A stretch of DNA of 64,000 bases from a bacterium (GCA_029990205.1 JAPEKQ010000002.1:173717-237716), one strand, 5' to 3'; shown: positions 36,670 through 46,197, numbered from the stretch's first letter. Notes: generated from the sequence alone by a model not told the origin. A program made the numbers and translations.

Positions 36670-37895
36670 ACCTGCTCGAGAGCGTAGGCGCCGGTCTCCG
36701 CGACATGGGATCGAACAAGGGACGGTCGGTCATCACGATGATCGGGATCGTGCTCGGCGTTGCGTCGGTCGTCGCCGTGCTCTCGCTGATGCAGGGCGGC
36801 CAGGCGCAGACCGAAGCCTACTTCGAGGAGCTCGGCGGTCTCAGGGAGATACGCATCACCAACCAGCGGACCAACCGCATCTTCATGACGGCGGCCGAGC
36901 GCGCGTCCGAGCGCCTCACCTACCGTGACGCGCAGGCCATCCGGTTCGAGTGCCCGTCCGTCAGCTACGTGGACCCCGAGATCTCGCGCTACCTGACCGT
37001 CAGCTACAAGGACAAGACGTTCCAGATGCGCGTACTCGGGACGACGGCCGACTACGTCTTCGCAGACAGCATGCCGGTCGCCGAGGGACGCTTCATCACG
37101 GACCGCGACCTCGACACGTACGCGAACGTCATCATGATGGGACCGACGTACCGGGACGATCTTTTTGGGGACGAGGACTGGCGCGGCAAGCAGGTGCTCG
37201 TCGAAGGCATTCCGTTCACGGTCGTCGGCATCATGGAGAAGAAGGAGTTCTACTTCCGCGGCGGCGGAGGAGAGCGCAATGTTCTCGAATGGTTCAACCG
37301 CGGGCACTACATTCCCATCACGACGATGATCAGGCGGTTCACGGTCGACGACCAGCTCGGCGGACTCGAGATCTCCGCGAAGACCGTGGAGCTCGTCCCG
37401 ACGCTCATGGAGGAAACGCGAACGGTGCTCTCGCGCCGGCACGGGGTCGAGGACTTCGATCTCGCGTCCAAGTCCGAGCAGGTCCAGCAGCGAGCGGAGC
37501 AGGAGGCGTTCTTCAATATCATCTTCTGGGTGATCGCCTTCATCTCGCTGTTCGTCGGCGGCGTCGTCATCGCCAACATCATGCTGTCGTCGATCACGGA
37601 GCGCATCAGGGAGATCGGCGTCCGCAAGGCCATCGGCGCGAGCTCGCGCGACGTCTTCATCGAGTTCCTGGTCGAGGCGCTCGTCGTCACATCGGTCGGC
37701 GGAGCGGTCGGTCTCGGCGTCGGCTATGGCCTGGTGAAGCTCATGGAGACCGCGCTCATCATGCCGATGGCGTTCTCACCCTCGATCCTCGTGCTCGCGT
37801 TTCTGACGTCGGTCGCGGTCGGCATCATCTTCGGCATGTTCCCGGCGCTTCGCGCCGCGCGTCTCGACCCGGTCGAGGCGCTCAGATACCAGTAG
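36666..37895 (+). CDS. MacB-like ABC transporter permease 1
   Basis: 409 residues. An N-terminal helix (GRSVITMIGIVLGVASVVAVLS), a large MacB periplasmic core domain (about 45-270), then three FtsX helices starting FIISLF-type at about 280 and the conserved ERIREIGVRKAIGASSRDVF, ending LDPVEALRYQ. The TTG start overlaps the ATPase stop by 4 bases and has GGGAGG upstream. Type VII ABC proteins of this kind act as mechanotransmitters that push substrate from the periplasm rather than across the inner membrane. Confidence 0.9.
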
Positions 37896-37907
37896 GCGGA
37901 GGTAGCA

Positions 37908-39164
37908 GTGAATCTTCTCGAGAGCGTGGTCAGCGGTCTGGCTTCCATCTGGTCGCACAAGTTGCGGTCGTCGTTGACGCTGGTCGGCATCGTCGTCGGG
38001 GTGGCGTCGGTCATCGCCATGTTCTCGTTCGTGGGCGGCATTGTGACCCGCGTCCGCGAGGACTTCGAGCAGATCGGGTTCGACAACACCTTCTTCGTGA
38101 GCAATATGGACCCGATGAACCCCGAAGGGCGCGCGAGTCTGAAGGCGTCGAAGGGTCTGATGCTCCACGAGATGGACATCCTCGAAACCGAGGTCCCGGA
38201 GATCCGCGGGATCACACCGGTCGTGGCGCATTACGGTGTACTCCGCGGCGGGAGCGAAGCGCTCCACGGAGAGGTGTTCGGCATCACCCCGGACGGCTTC
38301 ATCCTCTTCGAACTCAATCTCGGACCGGGCCGCTACATCAGCGACCTCGACGTGGAGAACCACGCGCGTGTCTGTGTCCTCGGTGAACTCATCAAGAACG
38401 ACCTCTTCGGCGAGGGAGCGGACGCCATCGGACGGCACGTCCTCATCGGGGATGTCAGTTTCGAGGTCGTCGGCGTGCTCGCCATGAAGGAGTTCAGCCA
38501 GATGTTCGGCAACTCCGGCCAGGAGCAGGAACACCGTCGCATCTACACCCCCACGACGACGATGACGCACTACATCGCAGGGACGAAGCGGATCGATACG
38601 TTCGCGGTGAAGCTCTACGAGGGCGCCGATATCACGCAGGCATATGATCACATCCACGAGACGCTCATCAGGGAGCACCGCGGCATCGAGGACTTCCAGA
38701 TCGAGAATGTCGCCGAACAGCTGGCGCAGGCCGAGGTGCAGATGGAGCAGATGTCCGCGCAGTGGAACATGATCCTCGGGAGCATCGCGACGGTCTCGCT
38801 GCTCGTCGGCGGGATAGGCCTCCTCTCGGTCCTGATCATCTCCGTCAACGAACGACTGCGCGAGATCGGCATCCGCAAGGCGGTCGGCGCGGAGGACCGC
38901 GCCATCTTCCAGCAGTTCATCATCGAGTCCGTGACGATCAGCACGGTCGGCGGGCTCATCGGGGTTGCGCTCGGGGCCGGACTGTGTAAGCTTATCACGT
39001 TCGGTGCGCAGGCGGCCGGACAAGACATGGTCATTCCAGTGTCCGGCATGGGCGTCGCACTCGGGCTCGGCTTCGCGATCATCGTAGGGTTCCTCTTCGG
39101 GCTCTACCCCGCCGCGAAGGCCTCACGCCTCGACCCGATCGAGGCCATATCCCGCTACGCGTAG
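37908..39164 (+). CDS. MacB-like ABC transporter permease 2
   Basis: 418 residues with the same layout as permease 1: a first helix (LRSSLTLVGIVVGVASVIAM), a MacB core domain, three FtsX helices, the ERLREIGIRKAVGAEDRAIF motif and the end LDPIEAISRYA. GTG start with GGAGGTAGCA. Two different permeases with one ATPase suggest a heterodimeric transporter, with the adaptor serving both. The low similarity outside the motifs argues against a recent duplication. Confidence 0.9.
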   Translation: MNLLESVVSGLASIWSHKLRSSLTLVGIVVGVASVIAMFSFVGGIVTRVREDFEQIGFDNTFFVSNMDPMNPEGRASLKASKGLMLHEMDILETEVPEIRGITPVVAHYGVLRGGSEALHGEVFGITPDGFILFELNLGPGRYISDLDVENHARVCVLGELIKNDLFGEGADAIGRHVLIGDVSFEVVGVLAMKEFSQMFGNSGQEQEHRRIYTPTTTMTHYIAGTKRIDTFAVKLYEGADITQAYDHIHETLIREHRGIEDFQIENVAEQLAQAEVQMEQMSAQWNMILGSIATVSLLVGGIGLLSVLIISVNERLREIGIRKAVGAEDRAIFQQFIIESVTISTVGGLIGVALGAGLCKLITFGAQAAGQDMVIPVSGMGVALGLGFAIIVGFLFGLYPAAKASRLDPIEAISRYA

Positions 39165-39198
39165 CGCCTCCCGGACGGAACCGGTCCGTGGAGGCATC

Positions 39199-40092
39199 AT
39201 GTTCGAGGAACTGGCACGCGACAAGACCTCCGGCGCCACAGCAGTGACCCGGAGAGCCGCAGAGATCCTTTCCGAAGCACTCATCGACTCCAGAGCCGGA
39301 GACCCCGGCGAGTTCTGGACCGAGCTCCAGACCGCATGCCGCGAGCTGATCGCGGCGCAGCGCGAGATGGCGCCCTTGGTCAACCTCGCGGGCAAGGCGC
39401 TCTCCATCACCGAACGTCTGGTCCTCTCCGGCGTCGGAGCGGAAACGCTCAAGCGAGCCGTCGCGCTCGAACTTTCGACCTTCGTCAGCGAGATGGACGA
39501 CGGCGTCGAGTCGCTCGCCCGGGAGGGAGCGGCGGCGCTCCCCCCCTGCTCGTCGATCGCGACGCTGAGCGCGAGCGAGTGTGTCGTGGCGGTGCTCGAG
39601 GGAGCGGTCCGTTCCGGAAGAACGCTGTCGGTGACCGCGGCGGAGTCGCGCCCCGCGCTCGAGGGCGTGGCCCAGGCGGAGCGGCTTCGAGCGCTGGGCG
39701 TAACGGTCGACGTCGTCGCGGACGACGCGCTCCCGGGTCTGATCGCCGGCGTCGATCTCGTGCTCGTCGGCGCGGACCGGGTGTCGCAGGAGGAGTTCAC
39801 CGGGAAGACCGGCGTCCACGCCGCCGCCACCGCCGCCTCGGATGCGGGCGTACCGTTCGTCGCGGTCGCGACGGAGGAGCGGTTGATCTCGGCCGCGCTC
39901 GCCCCACGAGCTGAGGACGGCTCAGACACGGACTCGCTCTTCGAGCCGGTCCCACTCGGACGTGTCACGGGGATACTGACCGGCGCGGGCCTTCTGACAC
40001 CCGAGGAGACGGCCGCCCGGATCTCGAAGAAGCCCGTGCCGCCGTCGCTGCTGCGGGTCCTCTTCGACAGGACGCCCCCGACCGGACTCTAG
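39199..40092 (+). CDS. eIF2B-alpha/R15P isomerase/MtnA family protein
   Basis: 297 residues of the IF-2B fold. The second half has the family signatures: ESRPALEGVAQAERLRALG (sugar-phosphate site), GVDLVLVGADRVSQEEF with the conserved Asp, and GKTGVHAAATAASDAGVPFV. Bacterial members include methylthioribose-1-phosphate isomerase and ribose-1,5-bisphosphate isomerase-like enzymes. The short length and the absence of the MtnA Cys-rich active-site loop favour an R15Pi-like or uncharacterised subgroup. The last 30 residues (LLTPEETAARISKKPVPPSL) are unlike the archaeal enzyme. No RuBisCO gene is nearby. GGAGGCATC precedes the ATG. Confidence 0.8.
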   Translation: MFEELARDKTSGATAVTRRAAEILSEALIDSRAGDPGEFWTELQTACRELIAAQREMAPLVNLAGKALSITERLVLSGVGAETLKRAVALELSTFVSEMDDGVESLAREGAAALPPCSSIATLSASECVVAVLEGAVRSGRTLSVTAAESRPALEGVAQAERLRALGVTVDVVADDALPGLIAGVDLVLVGADRVSQEEFTGKTGVHAAATAASDAGVPFVAVATEERLISAALAPRAEDGSDTDSLFEPVPLGRVTGILTGAGLLTPEETAARISKKPVPPSLLRVLFDRTPPTGL

Positions 40093-40153
40093 ACCGCCCC
40101 CCGAACCACCTGAGAGATTCGTGTGGAACTCGCTCCCCACGGTTGATATCATT

Positions 40154-40180
40154 GGTACCTTGACCGCGTCATAGGGTACC
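40154..40180. promoter_or_regulatory. Paired GGTACC palindromes upstream of lat
   Basis: GGTACC occurs at 40154-40159 and 40175-40180, 21 bases apart (two helical turns), with TTGACC directly after the first copy. No good -10 box follows at the right distance, so this is operator-like at best. Confidence 0.3.
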
Positions 40181-40296
40181 GGTGCTCCCCTGAACGCGGT
40201 CCGGCGCCCGAAGCGCGCCCGCGCGATGCGCGATAGCTCCAGATGGCACGCGCGTGATCCCGATACTCAACGACACCGCATCACATGGAGGCAGCA

Positions 40297-41658
40297 ATGG
40301 CGGAGAACAAGTTCGTCAGTGCGGTCGCACCGGACAAGGTCCACGCGACAATCGGCAAACTGATGCTCGCCGACGGTATGGACATCGTCATGGACCTCAA
40401 GAACAGCAAGGGTGCGTACCTGCGCGACTCGAAGTCCGGAAAGGACTACCTCGACTTCTTCACGTGCTTCGCGTCCTCTCCGATCGGGTTCAACCACCCG
40501 AGACTCACCGAGCCGGAGTTCATCACGAAGCTGGGGTGGGCCGCTGTCAACAAGCCGTCCAACTCGGATCTCTACACGACCGAGATGGCCGAGTTCGTGG
40601 AGACGTTCGGCAGGATCGCCGTCCCCGCCGAGATGAAGCACCTCTTCTTCATCTCCGGTGGAGGGCTCGCGGTCGAGAACGCGCTCAAGACCGCGTTCGA
40701 CTGGAAGGTCCGCAAGAACATGGCGGCGGGCGTCAACAGCGCCGATGCGCCCGATAGCGAACTCAAGGGGATGAAGGCCATCCACTTCAAGCAGGCCTTC
40801 CACGGCAGGACCGGCTACACACTCACGCTGACCAACACGTTCGACCCGCGGAAGACCCAGTACTTCCCGAAGTTCGACTGGCCGCGCGTGAACAACCCGA
40901 TGGCCAGCTACCCGCTCGAGGGTGAGAATCTCGCCGCGACCGAGAAGCGGGAGAACGAGACGATCGCGCAGATCGAGAAGGCGTTCGCCGACAACCCGAA
41001 CGACATCGCGTGCATCATCATCGAGCCGATCCAGGGCGAGGGCGGCGACCACCACTTCCGTCCCGAGTTCATGCAGGCTCTCGGCAAGCTCGCCAAGGAC
41101 AACGACGCCCTGCTGATCTTCGACGAGGTCCAGACGGGTCTCGGCCTCACCGGCACGATGTGGTGTTATCAGCAGTTCGGAATGACCCCCGACATCGTCT
41201 GCTTCGGCAAGAAGACGCAGGTCTGCGGCATCATGGCGACCGAGCGCCTCGACGAGGTCAAGGACAACGTGTTCCACGTCTCATCGCGCATCAACTCGAC
41301 GTGGGGCGGCAACCTCATCGACATGGTCCGCTGTCAGCGCTACCTCGAGGTCATCGAGGAGGACGGTCTGGTGGCGAACGCAGAGACGATGGGTCAGCGG
41401 TTCCGCAAGGGCCTCGACGCGATCGCGGCTGCCTCCGGCGGCAAGATCACGAACGTCCGTGGTCGCGGCCTGATGTGCGCCTTTGACCTCCCGGCTACCG
41501 AGATTCGCGACGACCTGCTCGGCAAGATGAGCGGTCGCCAGCTGATGGCGCTCCCGGCCGGCCCGATCGCCGTCCGGTTCCGTCCGCCGCTCAACGTGAC
41601 GGCCGAGGAGATCGACACGGCGCTTGCGGCCATCGAGGCGTCGGCGAAGGAGATCTAG
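40297..41658 (+). CDS. lat: L-lysine 6-transaminase
   Basis: 453 residues, a class III PLP aminotransferase. Visible features are ISGGGLAVENALKTAFDWK, FHGRTGYTLTLTNT, IIEPIQGEGGDHHFR, LIFDEVQTGLGLTG with the PLP Asp, the PLP lysine in CFGKKTQVCG, and NSTWGGNLIDMVR. These match lysine epsilon-aminotransferase, which makes 2-aminoadipate semialdehyde. ATG 40297 is the start, because the codons after the ATG at 40285 form its GGAGG ribosome site. The stop is 1 base from the next start, so the membrane module downstream is probably cotranscribed. No aldehyde dehydrogenase or other lysine-pathway gene is near. Confidence 0.9.
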   Translation: MAENKFVSAVAPDKVHATIGKLMLADGMDIVMDLKNSKGAYLRDSKSGKDYLDFFTCFASSPIGFNHPRLTEPEFITKLGWAAVNKPSNSDLYTTEMAEFVETFGRIAVPAEMKHLFFISGGGLAVENALKTAFDWKVRKNMAAGVNSADAPDSELKGMKAIHFKQAFHGRTGYTLTLTNTFDPRKTQYFPKFDWPRVNNPMASYPLEGENLAATEKRENETIAQIEKAFADNPNDIACIIIEPIQGEGGDHHFRPEFMQALGKLAKDNDALLIFDEVQTGLGLTGTMWCYQQFGMTPDIVCFGKKTQVCGIMATERLDEVKDNVFHVSSRINSTWGGNLIDMVRCQRYLEVIEEDGLVANAETMGQRFRKGLDAIAAASGGKITNVRGRGLMCAFDLPATEIRDDLLGKMSGRQLMALPAGPIAVRFRPPLNVTAEEIDTALAAIEASAKEI

Positions 41659-41659
41659 T

Positions 41660-43081
41660 TTGAAGAGATTCGCCGCGACACCGAACGGGCACGACTCCGC
41701 ATCCACGCGGCGCTCTTCCGTTCTCGTCGCTGCGATCGCAGTTCTGGGCGTTCTCGCTCTCACGAGCGGGAACGCCCTTTCTGATACCGGGAACCCTACC
41801 GCCAACGGACCCGACGCCCTTCTGCTGACGCCCGCCCTGTTCGACGAGGCAGGAACGCTCGACGCGCAGGAGCCTGCCGTGCTCTGTCCGTTCGGAGTCA
41901 TCGCCGAGGATGTCCCGGACGACGGCGGCGGGGCGATCGCGGTCACCTGGGAGCTGGGCGACGCGCCGGTCTCAGATGACGCGTCGGTCTCGGCCGACGG
42001 GTCGGTCTCGGCCGACGGGTCGGCTGAGGGTACTGGCGGTTCAGCGGCAGTCTCGGGTTTCGAGATCCTCAGGTTCGCGCCCGGCGAGGAGCCGATCCTT
42101 GTCGGTGAGGCCCCGGTGACCGACCGGCGGTTCGTCGACGACACGGCGGAGGCCGGTGTCTCGTACCAGTACATCGTCCGCGCCCTCTCCTCCGTCACCG
42201 GACCTGACGGCGTCCCGGCCGGCTTCGCTGACTCCATCGCGAGCAGCGCCGCCACGGCCACCGCGCAGTGGTTCGCCACCTCAAGGCTCAACGCGCTCGT
42301 CGTGATGATCTTCGCCTGCGGAGCCGTGATGTTCTACATCGGGCGCGCCAGAACGGGGAGCGAGCTCTACATCCGCCGCATCCCCGGACTCGAGGCCGTC
42401 GACGACGCGGTCGGCCGCGCCACCGAGATGGGACGCCCCGTCCTCTACGTTCCAGGTATCGAGACCGTCAGCGAGGTCGGCACACTGGCCGCCCTCACCA
42501 TCCTCGGTCACGTGGCGAAGAAGGTGGCCCAGCACGGCACTCCCCTGCTCGTTCCAACGGCGGACCCGATCGTGATGACGACGGCGCAGGAGATCGTCAA
42601 GCAAGCCTACGCCGAGGTGGGCCAGTCGGACCGCTACGACCCGACGAGCGTCACGTACATCACCTACGACCAGTTTGGGTACACCGCGGGGGTCGACGGC
42701 ATCATGGTGCGAGAGCGCCCTGAGGCCGTCTTCCTCCTCGGATACTTCGCCGCGGAGTCCCTCATCCTCGCCGAGACCGGACACGAGATCGGCGCCATCC
42801 AGATATCGGGCACGAAGGAGACATCGCAGCTCCCCTTCTTCGTCGCCGCGTGCGACTACACGCTGATCGGCGAAGAGCTCTTCGCCGCGTCGAGCTACCT
42901 GTCACACGAGCCGGTCATGCTCGGGAGCCTCAAGGGACAGGACTTCGCGAAGTTCTGGATCGTCGTTCTCATCGTCGCGATGGTCGCCATCGGGACGGTC
43001 GGCTACGCCATCACACCGGACGGAAGCTCGGTGCCGGCCCGCGTGTTCGACGCGGTGAAGACCTGGTTCGCCGGCGGATAG
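41660..43081 (+). CDS. DUF6754-type membrane protein with N-terminal Fn3-like domain
   Basis: 473 residues. An N-terminal hydrophobic segment (SVLVAAIAVLGVLALTSG); a fibronectin-like region (FEILRFAPGEEPILVGEAPV ... YQYIVRAL) interrupted by an Asp/Ser/Gly repeat; a transmembrane helix near 215-235 (LNALVVMIFACGAVMFYIG); a conserved alpha/beta domain (GLEAVDDAVGRATEMGRPVL, TVSEVGTLAALTILGHVAKK, VVACDYTLIGEELFAASSYL-like); and a final helix near 435-455. Start is TTG with GAAGGAGAT upstream, inside the end of lat. No catalytic motif is recognised. It heads a four-gene coupled membrane module. Confidence 0.75.
   Translation: MKRFAATPNGHDSASTRRSSVLVAAIAVLGVLALTSGNALSDTGNPTANGPDALLLTPALFDEAGTLDAQEPAVLCPFGVIAEDVPDDGGGAIAVTWELGDAPVSDDASVSADGSVSADGSAEGTGGSAAVSGFEILRFAPGEEPILVGEAPVTDRRFVDDTAEAGVSYQYIVRALSSVTGPDGVPAGFADSIASSAATATAQWFATSRLNALVVMIFACGAVMFYIGRARTGSELYIRRIPGLEAVDDAVGRATEMGRPVLYVPGIETVSEVGTLAALTILGHVAKKVAQHGTPLLVPTADPIVMTTAQEIVKQAYAEVGQSDRYDPTSVTYITYDQFGYTAGVDGIMVRERPEAVFLLGYFAAESLILAETGHEIGAIQISGTKETSQLPFFVAACDYTLIGEELFAASSYLSHEPVMLGSLKGQDFAKFWIVVLIVAMVAIGTVGYAITPDGSSVPARVFDAVKTWFAGG
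41983..42018 (+). repeat. Two perfect 18-bp tandem repeats in the DUF6754-type gene
   Basis: GTCGGTCTCGGCCGACGG occurs twice in a row, with decayed copies on both sides. It encodes Ser-Val-Ser-Ala-Asp-Gly units in a flexible loop of the Fn3-like domain, so unit number could change without shifting the frame. Confidence 0.85.
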
Positions 43082-43094
43082 GAGCATCAGCACG

Positions 43095-43727
43095 ATGAAG
43101 CGTTCGATACCGCTTGCCATCACATTCCTGACGGGTGTCTTTCTCGTTGTCTCGTTCTTCGTGCCGCACGAGCCGTTCGGCGCGCTCGAGCAGCGCCTGC
43201 TCATCTGGTTCTCGATCGTCTCGGGCTTCACGATGCTCCTCGGCGTTGACAACCTGCTGCGTTCGCACGGGCGGAAGATCGGGCGGAGGAACCCGGGCTG
43301 GTGGCACAGTGTCGTCCTCCTTATCGGCTTCGCCGCCACGGTCGTGCTCGGCGTCCTCGGCCGCATCCACCACGGCAGCCCGTTCCACATGCAATCACCG
43401 TTCATGTTCGTCTACACGTACACGATCGTGCCGCTCCAGGGCACGATGTTCGCGCTCCTGGCGTTCTTCATCGCGTCGGCCTCGTACCGCGCGTTCCGCG
43501 CCAGGAACACGGTCGCCACACTGCTTCTCGTCTCCGCCGTCATCGTGATGCTCGGCCGCGTGCCCATCGGCGCGGCGATATCCGAGTTCTTCCCGGCGGC
43601 TCAGGAGTGGATCATGGACGTGCCGCAGCTGGCGGCGAAGCGGGGAATCCAGATCGGCGCTGCGCTCGGCGCGGTCTCCATGTCGCTCCGCATCATTCTC
43701 GGGATCGAACGGAGCTATCTGTCGTGA
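43095..43727 (+). CDS. Membrane protein of unknown function (module gene 2)
   Basis: 210 residues with six probable transmembrane helices (for example PLAITFLTGVFLVVSFFV, SVVLLIGFAATVVLGVLG, GTMFALLAFFIASASYRAF and TLLLVSAVIVMLG). Loops carry His-rich and Trp-rich patches (RNPGWWHS, GRIHHGSPFHMQSPFMF). I do not recognise a family. The ATG follows GGAGCATCAGCACG, 13 bases after the DUF6754-type gene, and the stop overlaps the next start (GTGA), so it belongs to the same translational unit. Confidence 0.7.
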   Translation: MKRSIPLAITFLTGVFLVVSFFVPHEPFGALEQRLLIWFSIVSGFTMLLGVDNLLRSHGRKIGRRNPGWWHSVVLLIGFAATVVLGVLGRIHHGSPFHMQSPFMFVYTYTIVPLQGTMFALLAFFIASASYRAFRARNTVATLLLVSAVIVMLGRVPIGAAISEFFPAAQEWIMDVPQLAAKRGIQIGAALGAVSMSLRIILGIERSYLS

Positions 43728-44554
43728 GTAAGAGAGGCTTCTGGGACGTCATGAACACGCTCGACCGGAGGATCATATTCCTGATCCTCCTGATCTGCGT
43801 GACGCTCCCTCTCCTCCTCAACGTCGGCGGCGAGATCCCGCCGACCGCGCCGGTGGAGCGCGCCTACGACGCGGTCGCGACGCTCGAGGCGGGCGACGTG
43901 CTCCTGGTGTCGATCGACTTCGACGCGACGTCGGCACCGGAGCTGATGCCGATGCTGCGCTCGGTGCTGCGCCAGGCCTTCGCGAAGGATGTCCGCGTGA
44001 TCATGCTCGGTCACATCGCCATCGGGCTGCCACTGGGTCACATGGCGCTCGAAGAGGTCGCGGCCGAGTACGGGAAGAACTACGGAACGGACTACGTGGA
44101 CCTCGGATACCGTCCGGGCTACATCGCCGTCATGATCGGGATGGGACGCGAGATACGCGACTTCTTCGACACGGACTATCAGGGCCTCAGGGTGGACGAC
44201 CTGGCCGTCATGGACGGCGTCCACTCGTACGAGGACATCGACCTGCTGTTCGGCTTCGAGCACGGAGCCGTGATCGACTACTGGGTCCGGTACGCGCAGG
44301 CGAGATTCGACCAGCGGATGGCCTTCGGGACGACCGCGGTCATGGCGCCCGACGCGTATCCGTACCTGCAGTCGAATCAGATCGAGGGGCTGGTCGGGGG
44401 GCTCAAGGGCGCGGCGGAGTACGAGACGCTCATCGGGCACCCCGGGCTCGGAACGCGCGGCATGCCGGCACAGCAGTGGGCGCACCTTCTGGTCATCGGA
44501 TTCATTCTGCTCGGGAACATCGGCTACTTCGTCTCGAGGCGGAACCGCGGATAA
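43724..44554 (+). CDS. Membrane-anchored protein of unknown function (module gene 3)
   Basis: 276 residues with one helix at each end: RRIIFLILLICVTLPLLLNV near residue 15-35 and HLLVIGFILLGNIGYFVS at the end. The alpha/beta domain between them has GDVLLVSIDFDATSAPELMP, VRVIMLGHIAIGLPLGHMAL and LGYRPGYIAVMIGMGREI, a periodic pattern like a Rossmann-type fold facing outside. The GTG start at 43724 overlaps the previous stop; an in-frame ATG at 43751 is the alternative. No family is recognised. The same secretion side as the DUF6754 domain is likely. Confidence 0.7.
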   Translation: MSKRGFWDVMNTLDRRIIFLILLICVTLPLLLNVGGEIPPTAPVERAYDAVATLEAGDVLLVSIDFDATSAPELMPMLRSVLRQAFAKDVRVIMLGHIAIGLPLGHMALEEVAAEYGKNYGTDYVDLGYRPGYIAVMIGMGREIRDFFDTDYQGLRVDDLAVMDGVHSYEDIDLLFGFEHGAVIDYWVRYAQARFDQRMAFGTTAVMAPDAYPYLQSNQIEGLVGGLKGAAEYETLIGHPGLGTRGMPAQQWAHLLVIGFILLGNIGYFVSRRNRG

Positions 44555-44569
44555 CGCGAGGGGAACGGT

Positions 44570-45208
44570 TTGGGTTCACCGGTCGTCATGGTCATCGGAA
44601 CGTGGCTCGCGGGGTTTCTGACCCTCGCGATCCTGTCGTTCCTCTATAAGGACAATCCCTTCTACAAGCTCGCCGAGCATCTCTACGTCGGCGTGTCGGC
44701 GGGGTACTGGCTCATTTACGTGGCGTTCTTCGACGTGGAGCCGATGCTCATCGATACGTTCATGACCGAGACCGGCGTCGAGAAATGGCTCATCCTGATC
44801 CCGGGCGCGCTCGGTCTCATCATGCTCTCGAGATGGTTCCCCAGGACCGCGTGGCTGTCGCGCTGGCCGATCGCGTTCACGGTCGGCATCGGCGCGGGCC
44901 TCGGGATCACGGCGAACCTGCAGGGCTACGTCGTACCGCAGGTCGAGGCCACCCTCATTCCACTGTCCGGGTGGAATCTCGTGAGCCTGAGCAATCTGAT
45001 CCTCATCGTCGGCGTCGTGACGACGCTGCTCTACTTCTACTTCTCGAAGCCTCACAAGGGAGTCCTCGGCGGGGCGGCGCGTGTCGGAGTCGTCTTCATC
45101 ATGATCAGCTTCGGCGCATCGTTCGGATACACGCTGATGGCGCGTATCTCGCTCCTCATCGGAAGACTCTACTTCCTCCTGCACGACCTTCTGCACGTAT
45201 TGGATTAG
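44570..45208 (+). CDS. Polytopic membrane protein of unknown function (module gene 4)
   Basis: 212 residues with about seven helices, beginning VVMVIGTWLAGFLTLAILSFL and including EKWLILIPGALGLIMLSRWF, NLILIVGVVTTLLYFYFS and RVGVVFIMISFGASFGYTLM. The loop FLYKDNPFYKLAEHLYVGVSAGYW is striking for its charged and aromatic residues. TTG start with GAGGGGAACGG upstream. The 3' end overlaps the convergent GNAT gene by 4 bases. No family is recognised. It closes the four-gene module. Confidence 0.7.
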   Translation: MGSPVVMVIGTWLAGFLTLAILSFLYKDNPFYKLAEHLYVGVSAGYWLIYVAFFDVEPMLIDTFMTETGVEKWLILIPGALGLIMLSRWFPRTAWLSRWPIAFTVGIGAGLGITANLQGYVVPQVEATLIPLSGWNLVSLSNLILIVGVVTTLLYFYFSKPHKGVLGGAARVGVVFIMISFGASFGYTLMARISLLIGRLYFLLHDLLHVLD

Positions 45209-46197
45209 CCCGCCCAGCGTGAGAGATTCACGCCGGCGCCCACGGTGAACGCATCGGGGAGTGAATCCGCCGATGCCATCCGTATGGCCGCGCGCACGCC
45301 GCGGAATCCGCTCTCCAGAAGGAGCGCGGTGGCGTCGCGATAGCGTCCGTTGATGCCGGTGAGGATCTGTGTGAGTCCGAGCGATGCCCCCCTGCACCAG
45401 ACCTGTCGCAGGAGATCGACGAGCACCGCGCGCTCGTCCGCGCCCGGACGGATGGCGAGCACGTGGATGTACCCCCGCCCGGAGGTGTCGCGGCTCCGGA
45501 ACGGGACCGTCCTGAGAACGGCGAATCCGTCCAGCGAGCCACTCGGCCCCTCGACCAGGAACGTGTCGCCGAGTTCATGCTTCTCGCACGCGGCGACCTC
45601 GCTCGAGTAATCGAGCCCCGGCAGCAGCGCGGCGGAGATGTCGCGGATGCCGACCATGGCGCGGCGGCGGGCGCCGGAGTCGGCGGCGCCCAGCATGCGA
45701 AGCTCGTCCGCGGGAAGCCCGTTGTACCGGTCGGCCGTCCGCACGAGCGAGAGCTCCATGATGGTGGTCGGGAACGTCACACTGAACCCGGCCCTGGTGT
45801 AGAGGCCGAGGTTCGGACCGCTCTCGGGCATGGTCTCCAGACCGATGATGTCCGCGCGCGGCCGCAGGTATCCGAGTACGTGGTCGACGAGCGTCGACCC
45901 GACACCGAGTCCCTGGAGCTGCGTCGGAACCCCGAACGTCCCGAACCAGCCGACCCTCCCCCACGTCCGCGCGAGGATGAAGCCAACCATGGCTCCGTCC
46001 GCGGCGATCGCGACGAGGTTCGCTTCGGGATCGAGTGACGTAGTGTATCGAAGGGAGTCGAGTGAGCGCTCGGGAAGCGGGTCCTGCGGCTTTCGGTTCG
46101 CCCGGTACCAGTCCGTGAACACGCCGGCCTCGATCTCGGCGACGGCCGGCAGGTCACTCTCGGTCATGACTCGTACTGCGAAATCCAGCTGGGTCAC
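45205..46197 (-). CDS. GNAT family N-acetyltransferase
   Basis: About 330 residues. The N-terminal half is a GNAT fold: VMTESDLPAVAEIEAGVFTDW, MVGFILARTWGRVGWFGTFG and the acetyl-CoA loop QLQGLGVGSTLVDHVLGYLR. The second half looks like a degenerate second GNAT domain ending DAFTVGAGVNLSRWAG. GGAGG touches an ATG at 46203, which is too close, so the GTG at 46197 with a 6-base spacing is the better start. Acceptor unknown. Confidence 0.85.
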   Translation of the reverse strand: MTQLDFAVRVMTESDLPAVAEIEAGVFTDWYRANRKPQDPLPERSLDSLRYTTSLDPEANLVAIAADGAMVGFILARTWGRVGWFGTFGVPTQLQGLGVGSTLVDHVLGYLRPRADIIGLETMPESGPNLGLYTRAGFSVTFPTTIMELSLVRTADRYNGLPADELRMLGAADSGARRRAMVGIRDISAALLPGLDYSSEVAACEKHELGDTFLVEGPSGSLDGFAVLRTVPFRSRDTSGRGYIHVLAIRPGADERAVLVDLLRQVWCRGASLGLTQILTGINGRYRDATALLLESGFRGVRAAIRMASADSLPDAFTVGAGVNLSRWAG

